Part shown: one piece after another, positions 23,906 to 32,810 of the stretch
How positions within the stretch are numbered: position 1 is the first letter of the stretch
How the letters are laid out: each line of letters begins with the position of its first letter
Source of the DNA: BOG-994 sp049514215
GTDB taxonomy: Bacteria > Pseudomonadota > Gammaproteobacteria > Burkholderiales > Burkholderiaceae_D
Direction: 5' to 3'
NCBI GenBank assembly: GCA_049514215.1
Contig: JBEKVI010000019.1
Span: 1-64,000 of the forward strand
DNA: 64,000 nucleotides
Notes under the pieces: model-generated
What the model was told of the DNA's origin: nothing
Database searches by the model: none
What the model saw: only the letters and a program-made list of their open reading frames with translations
Translations under genes and position numbers: made by a program

Positions 23906-25323
23906 GGCCGCCGCACTTTGGGCGCGTCGGCCGGGCGGCCATTTTGCAACAGGGTGAGGCCCGTCACATGGGCATCGCGATCCCGATTGAACAACAGCAC
24001 AGCATTAACTTCGCCCGCGAAAAACTGATCGCGCCCCTCGTTGGAGAGCTCGATGGCGGGCTGGCCGGTCACGCGGGCAAAGAGCCGCCCCTTGAGTGCC
24101 GAGACGGACAGGACCACGCCGGGGCGCAGCCGATATTCTCCCGTGAGTTCGGACAAATCGATGCCCTCGAGCGATCGGGCCACATGCGTGCGCTTGGTGG
24201 GTAGGCGCGCATCGATGAGATGCAATCCGAGGTCATCCAGGTCGACGTCCCCATTGACGAGGACGACAACGGCGCATTCGGTCGCGACAGAAAAACCGAC
24301 AAAGGCGTGATAGCCGCCCGTCTGGCCACTGATCGAGACGATCAGCTTGTCCTGGTCCGTGGCGCGCAGCCAGGCCGTGCCGACCGAGAGGCCATCACCT
24401 GCGAAGAGCTCGGCGTGCGAATCCACCATGGCTTGCTCAAGCCGGGAGCGCTGGGGGGGAGCCTTCAACTCCGACACGAGATTGCCTCTCGCAAACAAAG
24501 CCATATCCGACAACGTCGAAACCATGCCCGTGGCCGCACTCAGTTCGGGATTCACGCGCCAAACCCGCCCCAGATGCAAGGCTCCATCGTGTCCGGAAAC
24601 GCGATGGGCATCGAGCGTGGCATTCGAGCCCAATCCCGTCTCGTGAAGGCCCAAGGGCGTTAGGATCTGCTCGGATAGGAGCTGCTCGTAGCTTTCGCCG
24701 CTGGCGCGCGACTCGGCCAGTCCGAGCAGCATGAACCCGTAGTGGGAATAGGTGAAGCGCGCGCCAGATGGCCCAGCGGGGATTTCATGATCGAGAGCCT
24801 CGACGATCGAGGCGCCGGTCAACGCGGCGAAGGGATCGGCAGCGCTGGTTCCCGAGAGTCGCGGTGGCGAACGCGGCAGGCCCGAGGTATGCGTGGCCAG
24901 GGAACGCAGGGTCAGATTTGCGGCACGACGGCTATCGATTCCCTTGGGCAAGGTAACAAAGCGTCCCAGGGGATCGTCCAGACGCACTCTGCCGTCTTGC
25001 ACGAGCCGCTGCAGCAGGATTCCGGCGAACGCCTTTGAGACGGATCCGATTTCAAAGACCGAGTGCGTATCGATCTTCTCCCCGGCCTGCCGACACACGG
25101 TAGTCGAGCGCATCTCCTCGCGCCCGGTCACGGCCACTGCGGCGCACAGGGGCTGGTCCTCGAGGGCAAGGCGCGCCAGGACGACCGAGGCGAGGCTGGC
25201 CGAATCAGCGCTTGCCTCCGGGCTGGAGGCGGCGTGGGCAGCGCCCATGAATGCCAGGGGCAGAAGGGCCGCCGAATACAGCCTGCGGGCCTGCCAGGCG
25301 AGCCGGTGTCCGGTCCTCCTCAC
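23902..25323 (-). CDS. Serine hydrolase of the beta-lactamase class C/penicillin-binding family, exported
   Basis: The 473-residue protein is proposed to start at GTG 25323 (VRRTGHRLAWQARRLYSA), because it gives a signal peptide ending AAHAASS; an upstream ATG at 25419 would put some 30 non-conserved residues in front and overlap hemW. The catalytic Ser-x-x-Lys is in EIGSVSKAFAG, the Tyr motif in FTYSHYGFMLLG (YSH in place of YAN), and the third motif is near SGQTGGYHAFVG. An extra C-terminal domain of about 100 residues follows (LTGEYRLRPGVVLSVSA). It is probably an esterase, peptidase or D-aminopeptidase-like enzyme of the periplasm. A resistance function should not be assumed. Confidence 0.8.
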   Translation of the reverse strand: MRRTGHRLAWQARRLYSAALLPLAFMGAAHAASSPEASADSASLASVVLARLALEDQPLCAAVAVTGREEMRSTTVCRQAGEKIDTHSVFEIGSVSKAFAGILLQRLVQDGRVRLDDPLGRFVTLPKGIDSRRAANLTLRSLATHTSGLPRSPPRLSGTSAADPFAALTGASIVEALDHEIPAGPSGARFTYSHYGFMLLGLAESRASGESYEQLLSEQILTPLGLHETGLGSNATLDAHRVSGHDGALHLGRVWRVNPELSAATGMVSTLSDMALFARGNLVSELKAPPQRSRLEQAMVDSHAELFAGDGLSVGTAWLRATDQDKLIVSISGQTGGYHAFVGFSVATECAVVVLVNGDVDLDDLGLHLIDARLPTKRTHVARSLEGIDLSELTGEYRLRPGVVLSVSALKGRLFARVTGQPAIELSNEGRDQFFAGEVNAVLLFNRDRDAHVTGLTLLQNGRPADAPKVRRP

Positions 25324-25356
25324 GGTATCATGATTCCCTTGTGTCGAAGTTTCGTG

Positions 25357-26595
25357 ATGATCAAAATCTTTCCTGCCCCACTGAGCCCCGATCGAGCCGA
25401 GCGCGCCAAAAGCGCGCATCTCGCGCCGGGTCCGTTGAGTCTTTCGGCGTTGCCACCCCTGACGCTCTACGTCCATTTTCCATGGTGCGTTAGGAAATGC
25501 CCCTATTGTGACTTCAATTCACATGAGCACCGCGATGAAGCGGGTGCTCTGCCCGAGGCGGAATACCTAAGCGCTCTGGTGTCCGATCTCCAGGCCGCGT
25601 TGCCGCTCGTGTGGGGTCGACGCTTCCATGCGGTTTTCCTCGGAGGCGGTACGCCCAGCCTTTTCTCGGTTGCGGCGATCGATGAACTTATCGCGCAGGT
25701 GCGAGCGCTCGTGCCGCTTGAGCCCGATGCCGAGATCACGCTCGAAGCCAATCCCGGAACGAGCGAAGCGCGGAAGTTTCGTGGTTATCGCAATGCGGGC
25801 GTGACACGCCTGTCGATCGGTGTCCAGAGCTTTAACCCCAGAGCACTGCAGGCGCTCGGTCGCATCCATGACGATCAAGAAGCCCGACGGGCCGTGGAAT
25901 TCGCGCAGCAATCCTTTGAGAACGTCAACCTCGATCTCATGTACGCGCTTCCGGGCCAGACTCAGGCGCAGGCAGAAGACGATCTGAAGACAGCGCTGGC
26001 CTACGCCCCGGCCCACGTGTCGCTCTATCATCTGACCCTGGAGGCAAACACGGTCTTTGCCAAACATCCCCCCGTTTTGCCCGACGACGAAAGTGCGGCG
26101 GACATGCAAGATGCCCTCGAGGCTCAATTGCGCGCGGCGGGCTATGAGCACTACGAGATTTCAGCCCACGCGCGCGAGGGCAGGCGGAGTCGCCACAATC
26201 TGAACTACTGGAATTTCGGGGATTACCTCGGTATCGGGGCCGGTGCGCATTCGAAGCTCAGTTTCGCCAATCGGATCTTGCGCCAGGTTCGCTACCGTCA
26301 GCCTCAAAGCTACCTCGGGCACGCCGCGGCCGGTGCGTCGCTCGTGGCCGAGGAGCACGAGATCAAAGCCCAAGACCTGCCGTTCGAATTCATGCTCAAT
26401 GCCCTAAGGCTGACGGACGGCATTCCGAGCGCGCGCTTTTCCGAGCGCACAGGCCTGGCCTTGACTGCCATCCTGCCCACGCTCGAGAAGGCCGAGCAGC
26501 GGGGTCTTCTGAAACGAGACCACGCCCGGATTTGGCCCACCGAGCAAGGGGTTCGATTCCTCAATGACCTTCAGGAGATGTTTCTGGCAAGCTAA
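25357..26595 (+). CDS. hemW: Heme chaperone / radical SAM protein HemW
   Basis: The 412-residue radical SAM protein has the cluster motif CVRKCPYCDFNSH near residue 47, followed by VFLGGGTPSLFS, EITLEANPGT and RLSIGVQSFNPRAL. Proteins of this type were long named coproporphyrinogen oxidase but act as heme chaperones. The start at 25357 (MIKIFPAPLSPDRAE) fits other betaproteobacterial HemW proteins; an ATG at 25330 is also in frame. It is divergent from the serine hydrolase gene with only about 33 bases between them. Confidence 0.9.
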   Translation: MIKIFPAPLSPDRAERAKSAHLAPGPLSLSALPPLTLYVHFPWCVRKCPYCDFNSHEHRDEAGALPEAEYLSALVSDLQAALPLVWGRRFHAVFLGGGTPSLFSVAAIDELIAQVRALVPLEPDAEITLEANPGTSEARKFRGYRNAGVTRLSIGVQSFNPRALQALGRIHDDQEARRAVEFAQQSFENVNLDLMYALPGQTQAQAEDDLKTALAYAPAHVSLYHLTLEANTVFAKHPPVLPDDESAADMQDALEAQLRAAGYEHYEISAHAREGRRSRHNLNYWNFGDYLGIGAGAHSKLSFANRILRQVRYRQPQSYLGHAAAGASLVAEEHEIKAQDLPFEFMLNALRLTDGIPSARFSERTGLALTAILPTLEKAEQRGLLKRDHARIWPTEQGVRFLNDLQEMFLAS

Positions 26596-26600
26596 GGATA

Positions 26601-26615
26601 GCACCAAAATAGCGC
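26601..26615 (+). promoter_or_regulatory. NtrC-like enhancer site 1 upstream of glnA
   Basis: GCACCAAAATAGCGC matches the NtrC pattern GCAC-N7-GTGC at seven of eight fixed positions. It lies 161 bases before the GG of the sigma-54 promoter, a typical enhancer distance. Confidence 0.5.
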
Positions 26616-26633
26616 GCCCCAATGTGCAATATC

Positions 26634-26648
26634 GCACCATAGTAGAGC
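26634..26648 (+). promoter_or_regulatory. NtrC-like enhancer site 2 upstream of glnA
   Basis: GCACCATAGTAGAGC matches GCAC-N7-GTGC at seven of eight fixed positions. It lies exactly 33 bases after site 1, about three helical turns, so two dimers would bind on the same face of the DNA. Confidence 0.5.
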
Positions 26649-26760
26649 ATGTTGGCTTGCGGCCGACCTTGACTAGCCCAGTTTCGAGATTTCCGAGGGC
26701 GCAGATCGCGTCAGAGCGGCCATCGGGGCATTTGCGATGCTCCAATCGTGGGCGCGCCGG

Positions 26761-26776
26761 TGGCATAAATAGTGCT
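26761..26776 (+). promoter_or_regulatory. Sigma-54 promoter of glnA
   Basis: TGGCATAAATAGTGCT carries GG at 26762-26763 and GC at 26774-26775 with exactly 10 bases between, as required at -24/-12. Six or more bases of the TGGCAC-N5-TTGC consensus match. Transcription would begin near 26787, leaving a leader of about 100 bases before glnA. The intergenic space from 26596 to 26889 holds no gene. Confidence 0.7.
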
Positions 26777-26889
26777 ATATTTCCGGGCGAAAAATGGGCC
26801 GGGACGGCAGCAGACCGTGGGGCAGGCACCCCGCCGGCCAGATAGGCGCTGCGGCCGCCGATATCGATACTTGAACAGGAGAGCAACCA

Positions 26890-28305
26890 ATGGGCATGTC
26901 TGCCGCGGACGTTTTGAAGTTGGCCAAGGAGAGCGAGGCGAAGTTCGTCGATTTTCGTTTTACCGATACCCGAGGCAAGGAGCAGCATGTCTCGGTGCCG
27001 ATCTCGCAGTTTTCCATGGACAAGTTCGACGACGGCCATGCTTTCGACGGCTCCTCGATTGCCGGCTGGAAGGGGATCGAATCGTCGGACATGTTGCTCT
27101 ATCCCGATCCCTCGACCGCTTTTTTGGACCCGTTCCGGGAAGAAACCACGCTGTGCCTGACGTGCGACGTCATTGAGCCCAGTGACGGCAAGGGCTACGA
27201 CCGGGACCCCCGATCCCTGGCCAACCGGGCCGAGGCGTATCTGAAGTCGAGCGGCATCGGCGATGCGGCTTTCTTCGGACCCGAGCCCGAGTTCTTCATC
27301 TTCGATCAGGTGCGCTGGAGTGTCGACATGTCGGGCTGTTTCGTGAAGATTGACAGCGAGGAAGCCTCGTGGTCGACGGGCGAGAAGCTCGAAGGCGGAA
27401 ATCTCGCCCATCGCCCTTCCGTCAAGGGCGGCTACTTCCCGGTCCCACCGGTCGATTCGCTGCAGGACATCCGCTCGGAGATGTGCCTTATCCTCGAGGC
27501 CATCGGTGTGCCGGTGGAAGTTCACCACCATGAAGTCGCCGGTTGCGGACAGTGCGAGATCGGGACCAAGTTCACCACTCTCGTCCAGCGCGCCGACTGG
27601 CTGCAAAAGATGAAGTACGTGATCCACAACGTGGCCGCTTCCTACGGCAAGACGGCGACCTTTATGCCCAAGCCGGTGGTCGGTGACAACGGCTCGGGCA
27701 TGCATGTCCACATGTCGGTGTGGAAGGATGGAAGCAATCTGTTTGCAGGTAACGCGTACTCAGGGCTATCTGAATTCGCCCTGTACTACATCGGGGGGGT
27801 CATCAAGCACGCGCGTGCGCTCAACGCCATCACCAATCCGGGGACGAATTCGTACAAGCGTCTGGTACCTGGGTTCGAAGCGCCGGTGAAGCTCGCCTAT
27901 TCGGCGCGCAACCGCTCGGCGTCGATTCGTATTCCTTTCGTATCCAGTCCGAAGGCTCGCCGGATCGAGGTTCGCTTCCCGGATCCGACCTCGAATCCCT
28001 ACCTCGCATTTTCGGCGCTACTCTTGGCCGGGCTCGATGGTGTGGAGAACAAGATTCACCCCGGCGACGCCGCGGACAAGAACCTCTACGACTTGCCGCC
28101 GGAAGAAGACGCCAAGATTCCAACGGTGTGTTCGAGCCTGGACCAGGCGCTCGAATACCTCGATAAGGATCGGGCCTTTCTGACCAAAGGCGGCGTCTTT
28201 AGCGACGCGATGATCGACGCCTACATCGGCCTCAAGATGGAAGAGGTCACCCGGTTTCGCATGACGACGCATCCGGTTGAATTCGATATGTACTATTCGC
28301 TGTAG
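26890..28305 (+). CDS. glnA: Glutamine synthetase type I
   Basis: The 471-residue enzyme condenses ammonia and glutamate in the dodecameric GSI form. The sequence includes DGSSIAGWKGIESSDM, FGPEPEFFIFD (metal ligands), the NGSGMHVHMSVWKDG stretch, NPGTNSYKRLVPG and the adenylylation site loop KNLYDLPPEED, where the Tyr is the target of GlnE. RBS-like CAGGAG lies 7 bases before the ATG. The gene is likely driven by the sigma-54 promoter at 26761 under NtrC. Confidence 0.96.
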   Translation: MGMSAADVLKLAKESEAKFVDFRFTDTRGKEQHVSVPISQFSMDKFDDGHAFDGSSIAGWKGIESSDMLLYPDPSTAFLDPFREETTLCLTCDVIEPSDGKGYDRDPRSLANRAEAYLKSSGIGDAAFFGPEPEFFIFDQVRWSVDMSGCFVKIDSEEASWSTGEKLEGGNLAHRPSVKGGYFPVPPVDSLQDIRSEMCLILEAIGVPVEVHHHEVAGCGQCEIGTKFTTLVQRADWLQKMKYVIHNVAASYGKTATFMPKPVVGDNGSGMHVHMSVWKDGSNLFAGNAYSGLSEFALYYIGGVIKHARALNAITNPGTNSYKRLVPGFEAPVKLAYSARNRSASIRIPFVSSPKARRIEVRFPDPTSNPYLAFSALLLAGLDGVENKIHPGDAADKNLYDLPPEEDAKIPTVCSSLDQALEYLDKDRAFLTKGGVFSDAMIDAYIGLKMEEVTRFRMTTHPVEFDMYYSL

Positions 28306-28321
28306 TCCGTTTTGCTTCGAG

Positions 28322-28357
28322 GCGCACGGCCAGCCGGCCGTGCGCTTCATGTTCTTC
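28322..28357 (+). terminator. Intrinsic terminator of glnA
   Basis: A perfect 10-base stem GCGCACGGCC/GGCCGTGCGC with AGCC loop (28322-28345) starts 17 bases after the glnA stop and is followed by a T-rich tail (TTCATGTTCTTC). It separates glnA from the DUF4124-ntrBC genes. Confidence 0.75.
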
Positions 28358-28475
28358 ATCCCCGCGTCGTCTGACGCCGCCCTGTAAACCGACCGACGGC
28401 ACCAGCCGTTACTGTTGTTGGGCTGGTTTGTAAAAGCCCACTTCCTGCCTTAAACTCAAAAGCCCTGCGTCACGG

Positions 28476-28961
28476 ATGCTCACCATGCTGCTGTTTTGGC
28501 CTCGAATCGTCTCGCCACGCGGCGCCGCACTCGCGGCCCTGTTCTGGATGGGAGCGGCGTGCGCGCAATCGGAAATCTATCAGTGCACCGACGAGAACGG
28601 CAAAGTCGAGTACAAGAACACCGGCATCACAAAGGGCTGCAAGAAGATGACGGTGGAACCTGTCGTGGTCCCCAAGCTCACGGGCCCGACCGCCAAGACC
28701 CCCACCAACTTTCCGAAGGTGGACAACGACACGCAGAAGTCGCGGGACAGCGACCGGCGCCGCATTCTAGAAGATGAACTGAAGGTGCAGGAAGCTAAGC
28801 TTGCCGATCTTGAGAAGACCTTTAACAACGGCGAGCCGGAGCGGCAGGGAGACGAGAGAAACTATCAGCGCTACCTTGACCGGGTCCAGCAGCTCAAAGA
28901 CGAGATTGCGCGGACCCAAAGTGATATCGACTCGATCAAATCCGAGCTCTCCAAGCTATAG
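28476..28961 (+). CDS. DUF4124 domain protein with C-terminal coiled coil, exported
   Basis: The 161-residue protein has a signal peptide (ALAALFWMGAACAQS) and a DUF4124 core of about 35 residues (EIYQCTDENGKVEYKNTG, then CKKMTV) that holds two cysteines. The second half is charged and helical (ILEDELKVQEAKLADLEKTF, RVQQLKDEIARTQSDI) with heptad-like spacing, so a coiled coil is likely. Start may be 28476 or the ATG at 28485. Function is unknown. Genes of this type are often found between glnA and ntrB in betaproteobacteria, which suggests conservation of the site but proves no nitrogen role. Confidence 0.8.
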   Translation: MLTMLLFWPRIVSPRGAALAALFWMGAACAQSEIYQCTDENGKVEYKNTGITKGCKKMTVEPVVVPKLTGPTAKTPTNFPKVDNDTQKSRDSDRRRILEDELKVQEAKLADLEKTFNNGEPERQGDERNYQRYLDRVQQLKDEIARTQSDIDSIKSELSKL

Positions 28962-29037
28962 CAATTTTGCTGAGATCCGGGGTTGGCTTTCGCGGCGCTT
29001 TCGTGGATGGCCGCTGCCGGTGATGCGGGGCACCTAG

Positions 29038-30180
29038 ATGGCCATAAAATCGTTCTTCTCCTCCGAAGCCAGGGCGGCTGCGCGCCATCAGTCCCGCGGC
29101 ACGAGCATCGAATCGACGGAGCGCGCCCGCGCCTTCGCCGGTCTGGATTTTCTAACCTCCGCGGTGGTCATCCTCGACGCCGACGCTCGCGTCGAGCATG
29201 CGAACGCAGCGGCAGAGACGCTCTTCGAGTTTTCCCGCAAGAGCCTGGTTTCGCAGCGTTTTTCGGGGCTCTTTCTGAACGGTCACGTGATCGAGGAACT
29301 GTTCGCCGAGGCCCTTGAGCACCAGTTCAGCAACAAACGACTGGACCTGAGCCTGCAGCGGACCCACCGCGAGCCTTTGCACCTGCACGCGATCGTGACG
29401 GTATGGCAGGATGAACCGACCACGCCCGTCGTGCTCGAGATGCAGGAAATCGATCAGCAACTGAAGTTTGATCGTGAGGAGCGTATTCTTGATCAAAGTC
29501 AGGCCAATCGAGAACTGATTCGAAATCTCGCCCACGAGATCAAGAATCCGCTCGGCGGAATCCGCGGCGCTGCGCAATTGCTCGAGCTAGAGCTCAACGC
29601 TCCCGAGTTCCGGGAATACACCCAGGTCATCATTAAGGAGGCGGACCGCCTGCAGACGCTCGTGGACCGGCTTCTTGCGCCCCATCGCCGCCCGCACATC
29701 GTGGGCGAAGTCAACATCCACGAAGTTTGCGAACGCGTGCGCAGCGTGCTGTTGGCCGAGTATCCCAGGGGGCTTGCGATCGAGCGGGATTATGACACCA
29801 GTATTCCGGAGTTCAGGGGAGACAAAGAGCAATTGATTCAGGCCCTTTTAAACATTGCGCACAACGGTGCCCAGGCGCTGCGTGAGCAAATCGAAGCCGG
29901 GACGGCGGAGATTCTGCTAAAGACTCGGATCGCACGCCAGGTCACCCTGGCCAAGATTCGCTATCGGCTGGCACTGGAATTGCATGTGATCGACAACGGC
30001 CCGGGAATACCCGAGGATATTAAAGAGCGGATCTTTTTTCCGCTTGTCTCAGGCAGGGAGGGCGGCAGCGGGCTGGGATTGACGCTCGCACAAACCTTCA
30101 TCCAGCAGCACCATGGGTTAATCGAATGTGAGAGCCGACCGGGAAAGACCGATTTCAGGATTTTTCTGCCACTTCCCTGA
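29038..30180 (+). CDS. glnL: Nitrogen regulation sensor histidine kinase NtrB
   Basis: The 380-residue cytosolic kinase phosphorylates NtrC when nitrogen is low and responds to PII. It has a PAS domain (residues about 38-140), the H-box RNLAHEIKNPLGGIRG near residue 167 with its phosphorylated His, the N-box NIAHNGAQALRE and the G-boxes DNGPGIPED and GSGLGLTLAQ. No membrane segment exists, as expected. ntrC follows after 72 bases. Confidence 0.93.
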   Translation: MAIKSFFSSEARAAARHQSRGTSIESTERARAFAGLDFLTSAVVILDADARVEHANAAAETLFEFSRKSLVSQRFSGLFLNGHVIEELFAEALEHQFSNKRLDLSLQRTHREPLHLHAIVTVWQDEPTTPVVLEMQEIDQQLKFDREERILDQSQANRELIRNLAHEIKNPLGGIRGAAQLLELELNAPEFREYTQVIIKEADRLQTLVDRLLAPHRRPHIVGEVNIHEVCERVRSVLLAEYPRGLAIERDYDTSIPEFRGDKEQLIQALLNIAHNGAQALREQIEAGTAEILLKTRIARQVTLAKIRYRLALELHVIDNGPGIPEDIKERIFFPLVSGREGGSGLGLTLAQTFIQQHHGLIECESRPGKTDFRIFLPLP

Positions 30181-30252
30181 TCGTTTCGACGCGGGCTCGC
30201 GGCGGAGGGGGGATCCGGCGCGAGCCCCGGGTGACGGGGCGAAATGGGGTTT

Positions 30253-31767
30253 ATGAAGCCAATTTGGATTGTCGACGACGATCAGTCGATTCGTTGGGTC
30301 CTTGAGAAAACACTGGCGCGCGAAAGTCTGGCCTGCCAAACCTTCAGCAACGTACAAGACGTCCTAAGCGCTCTGGAAAGGGAGTCGCCGCAAGTCCTGG
30401 TTTCGGATATTCGGATGCCCGGGGGGACTACCGGCAACGCAGGACTCGAGCTTTTGCAGGCGGTCAAAAGCCGCTATCCCGGTCTGCCGGTCATCATCAT
30501 GACCGCCTTTTCCGACCTGGAAAGCGCGGTTGCCTCGTTCCAAGGCGGGGCCTTCGAATACCTCCCGAAGCCATTTGATGTCGACCAGGCGGTGGAGCTC
30601 ATCCGCCGCGCTGTCGAGGAGAGCCTGCGCGAGGCCGCAGTCGAAGAGAATCTGGAGTCGACTCCGGAGATCCTGGGGCAGGCCCCGGCGATGCAGGATG
30701 TGTTTCGCGCCATTGGGCGGCTGTCGCAATCGAATGTGACGGTTCTGATTACCGGCGAATCGGGCAGCGGCAAGGAATTGGTCGCACGCGCACTGCACAA
30801 GCACAGCCCGCGAGCCACGCGTCCCTTTATCGCCTTGAACACCGCTGCGATTCCGAAGGATCTTCTGGAATCCGAGTTGTTCGGCCACGAGCGCGGCGCC
30901 TTCACGGGTGCGCAGACCATGCGGCGCGGGCGCTTCGAGCAGGCCGAGGATGGCACCTTGTTCCTCGATGAGATCGGCGACATGCCCCAAGAGCTGCAGA
31001 CGCGCCTCTTGCGGGTTCTCTCCGACGGCCACTTCTATCGCGTGGGCGGGCATAACCCCCTTAAGGCCAACGTCCGCGTGATCGCGGCCACGCACCAGGA
31101 TTTGGAAGAGCTGGTCAAAGCGGGCCTGTTTCGCGAGGATTTGTATCATCGGCTGAACGTCATCCGATTGCGGCTGCCTCCGCTGCGTGAACGACCTGAG
31201 GATATCCCCCTTCTGACGCGCAACTTCTTGCAGAAGAGCGCAAAGGAGCTGGGCGTGGAACCCAAACGCATCTCCGATGCGGCCATGCGGGTCTTAACAA
31301 GCCTTCCTTTTCCGGGCAACGTTCGACAACTGGAAAACCTCTGCCACTGGTTGACCGTGATGGCACCGGCGCTAGTCGTCGAGGTCAAGGATCTGCCACC
31401 GGAGATGCGTAGCGGGGGAGAGCTCGGACGCAAGGCGCTCGCCTTTCGGGTCCCGTCGCGTCCCGAGGGTCTTGATGCGGGCGCATCACCGGGTTCCATG
31501 GTCGGAGAGACCACGGGCAACAGCGACGGGGATTGGGCATTCGCGTTGGAGACAATCGCCGCCCAGATGCTAGCGGCGGGCAAAAGCGAGGTGATGGATG
31601 CCTTGACGCGCCGCTTTGAGGCGACCGTCATAAAGACCGCATTACGTCACACGGGCGGGCGGCGTATCGAAGCTGCGCAGAGGCTGGGCATCGGACGCAA
31701 CACGATCACGCGAAAAATCCAGGAACTCGGTTTGGACGGGGACGAGGTCGCGCCGTCGTCGCACTAG
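30253..31767 (+). CDS. glnG: Nitrogen regulation response regulator NtrC
   Basis: The 504-residue sigma-54 activator has three domains. The receiver contains WIVDDDQSIRW and the phosphorylated Asp in LVSDIRMPGG; the AAA+ domain has GESGSGKELVARAL, GAFTGAQTMR (sigma-54 contact loop) and LFLDEIGDMP; the C-terminal Fis-type HTH is KTALRHTGGRRIEAAQRLGI. The start at 30253 (MKPIWIVDDDQ) is preferred to the ATG at 30244. It probably activates the glnA promoter in this window. It converges on xth with a 13-base gap. Confidence 0.94.
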   Translation: MKPIWIVDDDQSIRWVLEKTLARESLACQTFSNVQDVLSALERESPQVLVSDIRMPGGTTGNAGLELLQAVKSRYPGLPVIIMTAFSDLESAVASFQGGAFEYLPKPFDVDQAVELIRRAVEESLREAAVEENLESTPEILGQAPAMQDVFRAIGRLSQSNVTVLITGESGSGKELVARALHKHSPRATRPFIALNTAAIPKDLLESELFGHERGAFTGAQTMRRGRFEQAEDGTLFLDEIGDMPQELQTRLLRVLSDGHFYRVGGHNPLKANVRVIAATHQDLEELVKAGLFREDLYHRLNVIRLRLPPLRERPEDIPLLTRNFLQKSAKELGVEPKRISDAAMRVLTSLPFPGNVRQLENLCHWLTVMAPALVVEVKDLPPEMRSGGELGRKALAFRVPSRPEGLDAGASPGSMVGETTGNSDGDWAFALETIAAQMLAAGKSEVMDALTRRFEATVIKTALRHTGGRRIEAAQRLGIGRNTITRKIQELGLDGDEVAPSSH

Positions 31768-31780
31768 GTCCGCGCTTTTC

Positions 31781-32554
31781 CTAGCGAGTGAGCTCGACGA
31801 CCACAGGCGTATGGTCTGAAGGCTGTTCGCGTTTGCGCGGGAGCTTGTCAATCACACAACTGGTACAAATCCGCCTTAGGCTCTCCGAAAGCAGGATGTG
31901 GTCGATGCGCAGTCCCCTGTTGCGGCGAAAGGCGAGCATCCGGTAGTCCCACCAGCTATAACTCTTCTCGGCTTGCGGGAAGAGCCTAAAGGCGTCGGTC
32001 AATCCGAGTGCTTCGAGCGCGCGAAATCGCGCGCGTTCGGGTTCGGAGACCAGCACCTGACCTAGCCACGCCGCCGGGTCATGAACGTCGCGGTCCTCTG
32101 GAGCAATGTTGTAATCCCCCAAAAGCGCGAGCTCGGGATGCTTTTTCATCTCATCGGCCAGCCACGCAATGAGCGTGTCGATCCACTGGAGCTTGTACTG
32201 GTATTTTTCCGACTCGAGCGTCTGGCCATTGGGGAAGTAGGCACATAAGATGCGCACCCCTCCCACCGTTGCGGCAAGCAGTCGCTTTTGCGGGTCTTCG
32301 GATCCCGGGATCCCCGCTACAACCTCCTCACAGACCAGCGGCATGCGAGTCAAGATCGCGACGCCGTTATACGTCTTCTGGCCGGCGTACACTGCACTGT
32401 ATCCGGCTGCGGTGAAGTCCGATGCCGGAAATTTCTCGTCGACTAGCTTGGTCTCCTGCAGACACAAGACGTCCACCGGGTTCTCTGCGAGCCAGTCTTG
32501 GACATGGCCGAGCCGCACGTTAAGGGAATTGACGTTCCAGGTGGCCAGTTTCAC
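31781..32554 (-). CDS. xthA: Exodeoxyribonuclease III
   Basis: The 257-residue AP endonuclease/3' exonuclease shows LATWNVNSLNVRL, LCLQETKLVDEKF (catalytic Glu), GVAILTR, LGDYNIAPEDRDV (Asp/Asn), SYSWWDYRMLAFRRNRGLRIDHIL and QPSDHTPVV (catalytic His). The start is taken at GTG 32554, which gives the family N-terminus VKLATWNV; ATG at 32608 with AAAGGGAG just upstream is an alternative and would add 18 residues. It lies behind ntrC, an order common in Burkholderiales. Confidence 0.93.
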   Translation of the reverse strand: MKLATWNVNSLNVRLGHVQDWLAENPVDVLCLQETKLVDEKFPASDFTAAGYSAVYAGQKTYNGVAILTRMPLVCEEVVAGIPGSEDPQKRLLAATVGGVRILCAYFPNGQTLESEKYQYKLQWIDTLIAWLADEMKKHPELALLGDYNIAPEDRDVHDPAAWLGQVLVSEPERARFRALEALGLTDAFRLFPQAEKSYSWWDYRMLAFRRNRGLRIDHILLSESLRRICTSCVIDKLPRKREQPSDHTPVVVELTR

Positions 32555-32810
32555 GTTTTGTACTCGACTCAGTCGCTTTGATGGCGCAATTGCGCTGATG
32601 CTACCCATCGCTCCCTTTTTCTGAGGGGAGTGAGAGCTTACCCAGGACAAGAAGTTACCAGAAGTACTGAGTGTGGTCGCGTTTTCCCTTCGAGAACTCC
32701 AGGGGTCAGCATGCCCGAGGGCTCAGGGTGTGGTGCCATTCACGCGCGCCAGATGTGGCCCCTTGGGGCGCGGTAGTGCTTTCCGTGCTCGGTGTGGCTA
32801 GCGCAGCGCG

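Noticed and set aside
23902..25323. Calling the serine hydrolase an AmpC beta-lactamase
   Set aside because: The Tyr motif is YSH and the third motif differs from KTG. An extra C-terminal domain points to esterase or peptidase relatives.
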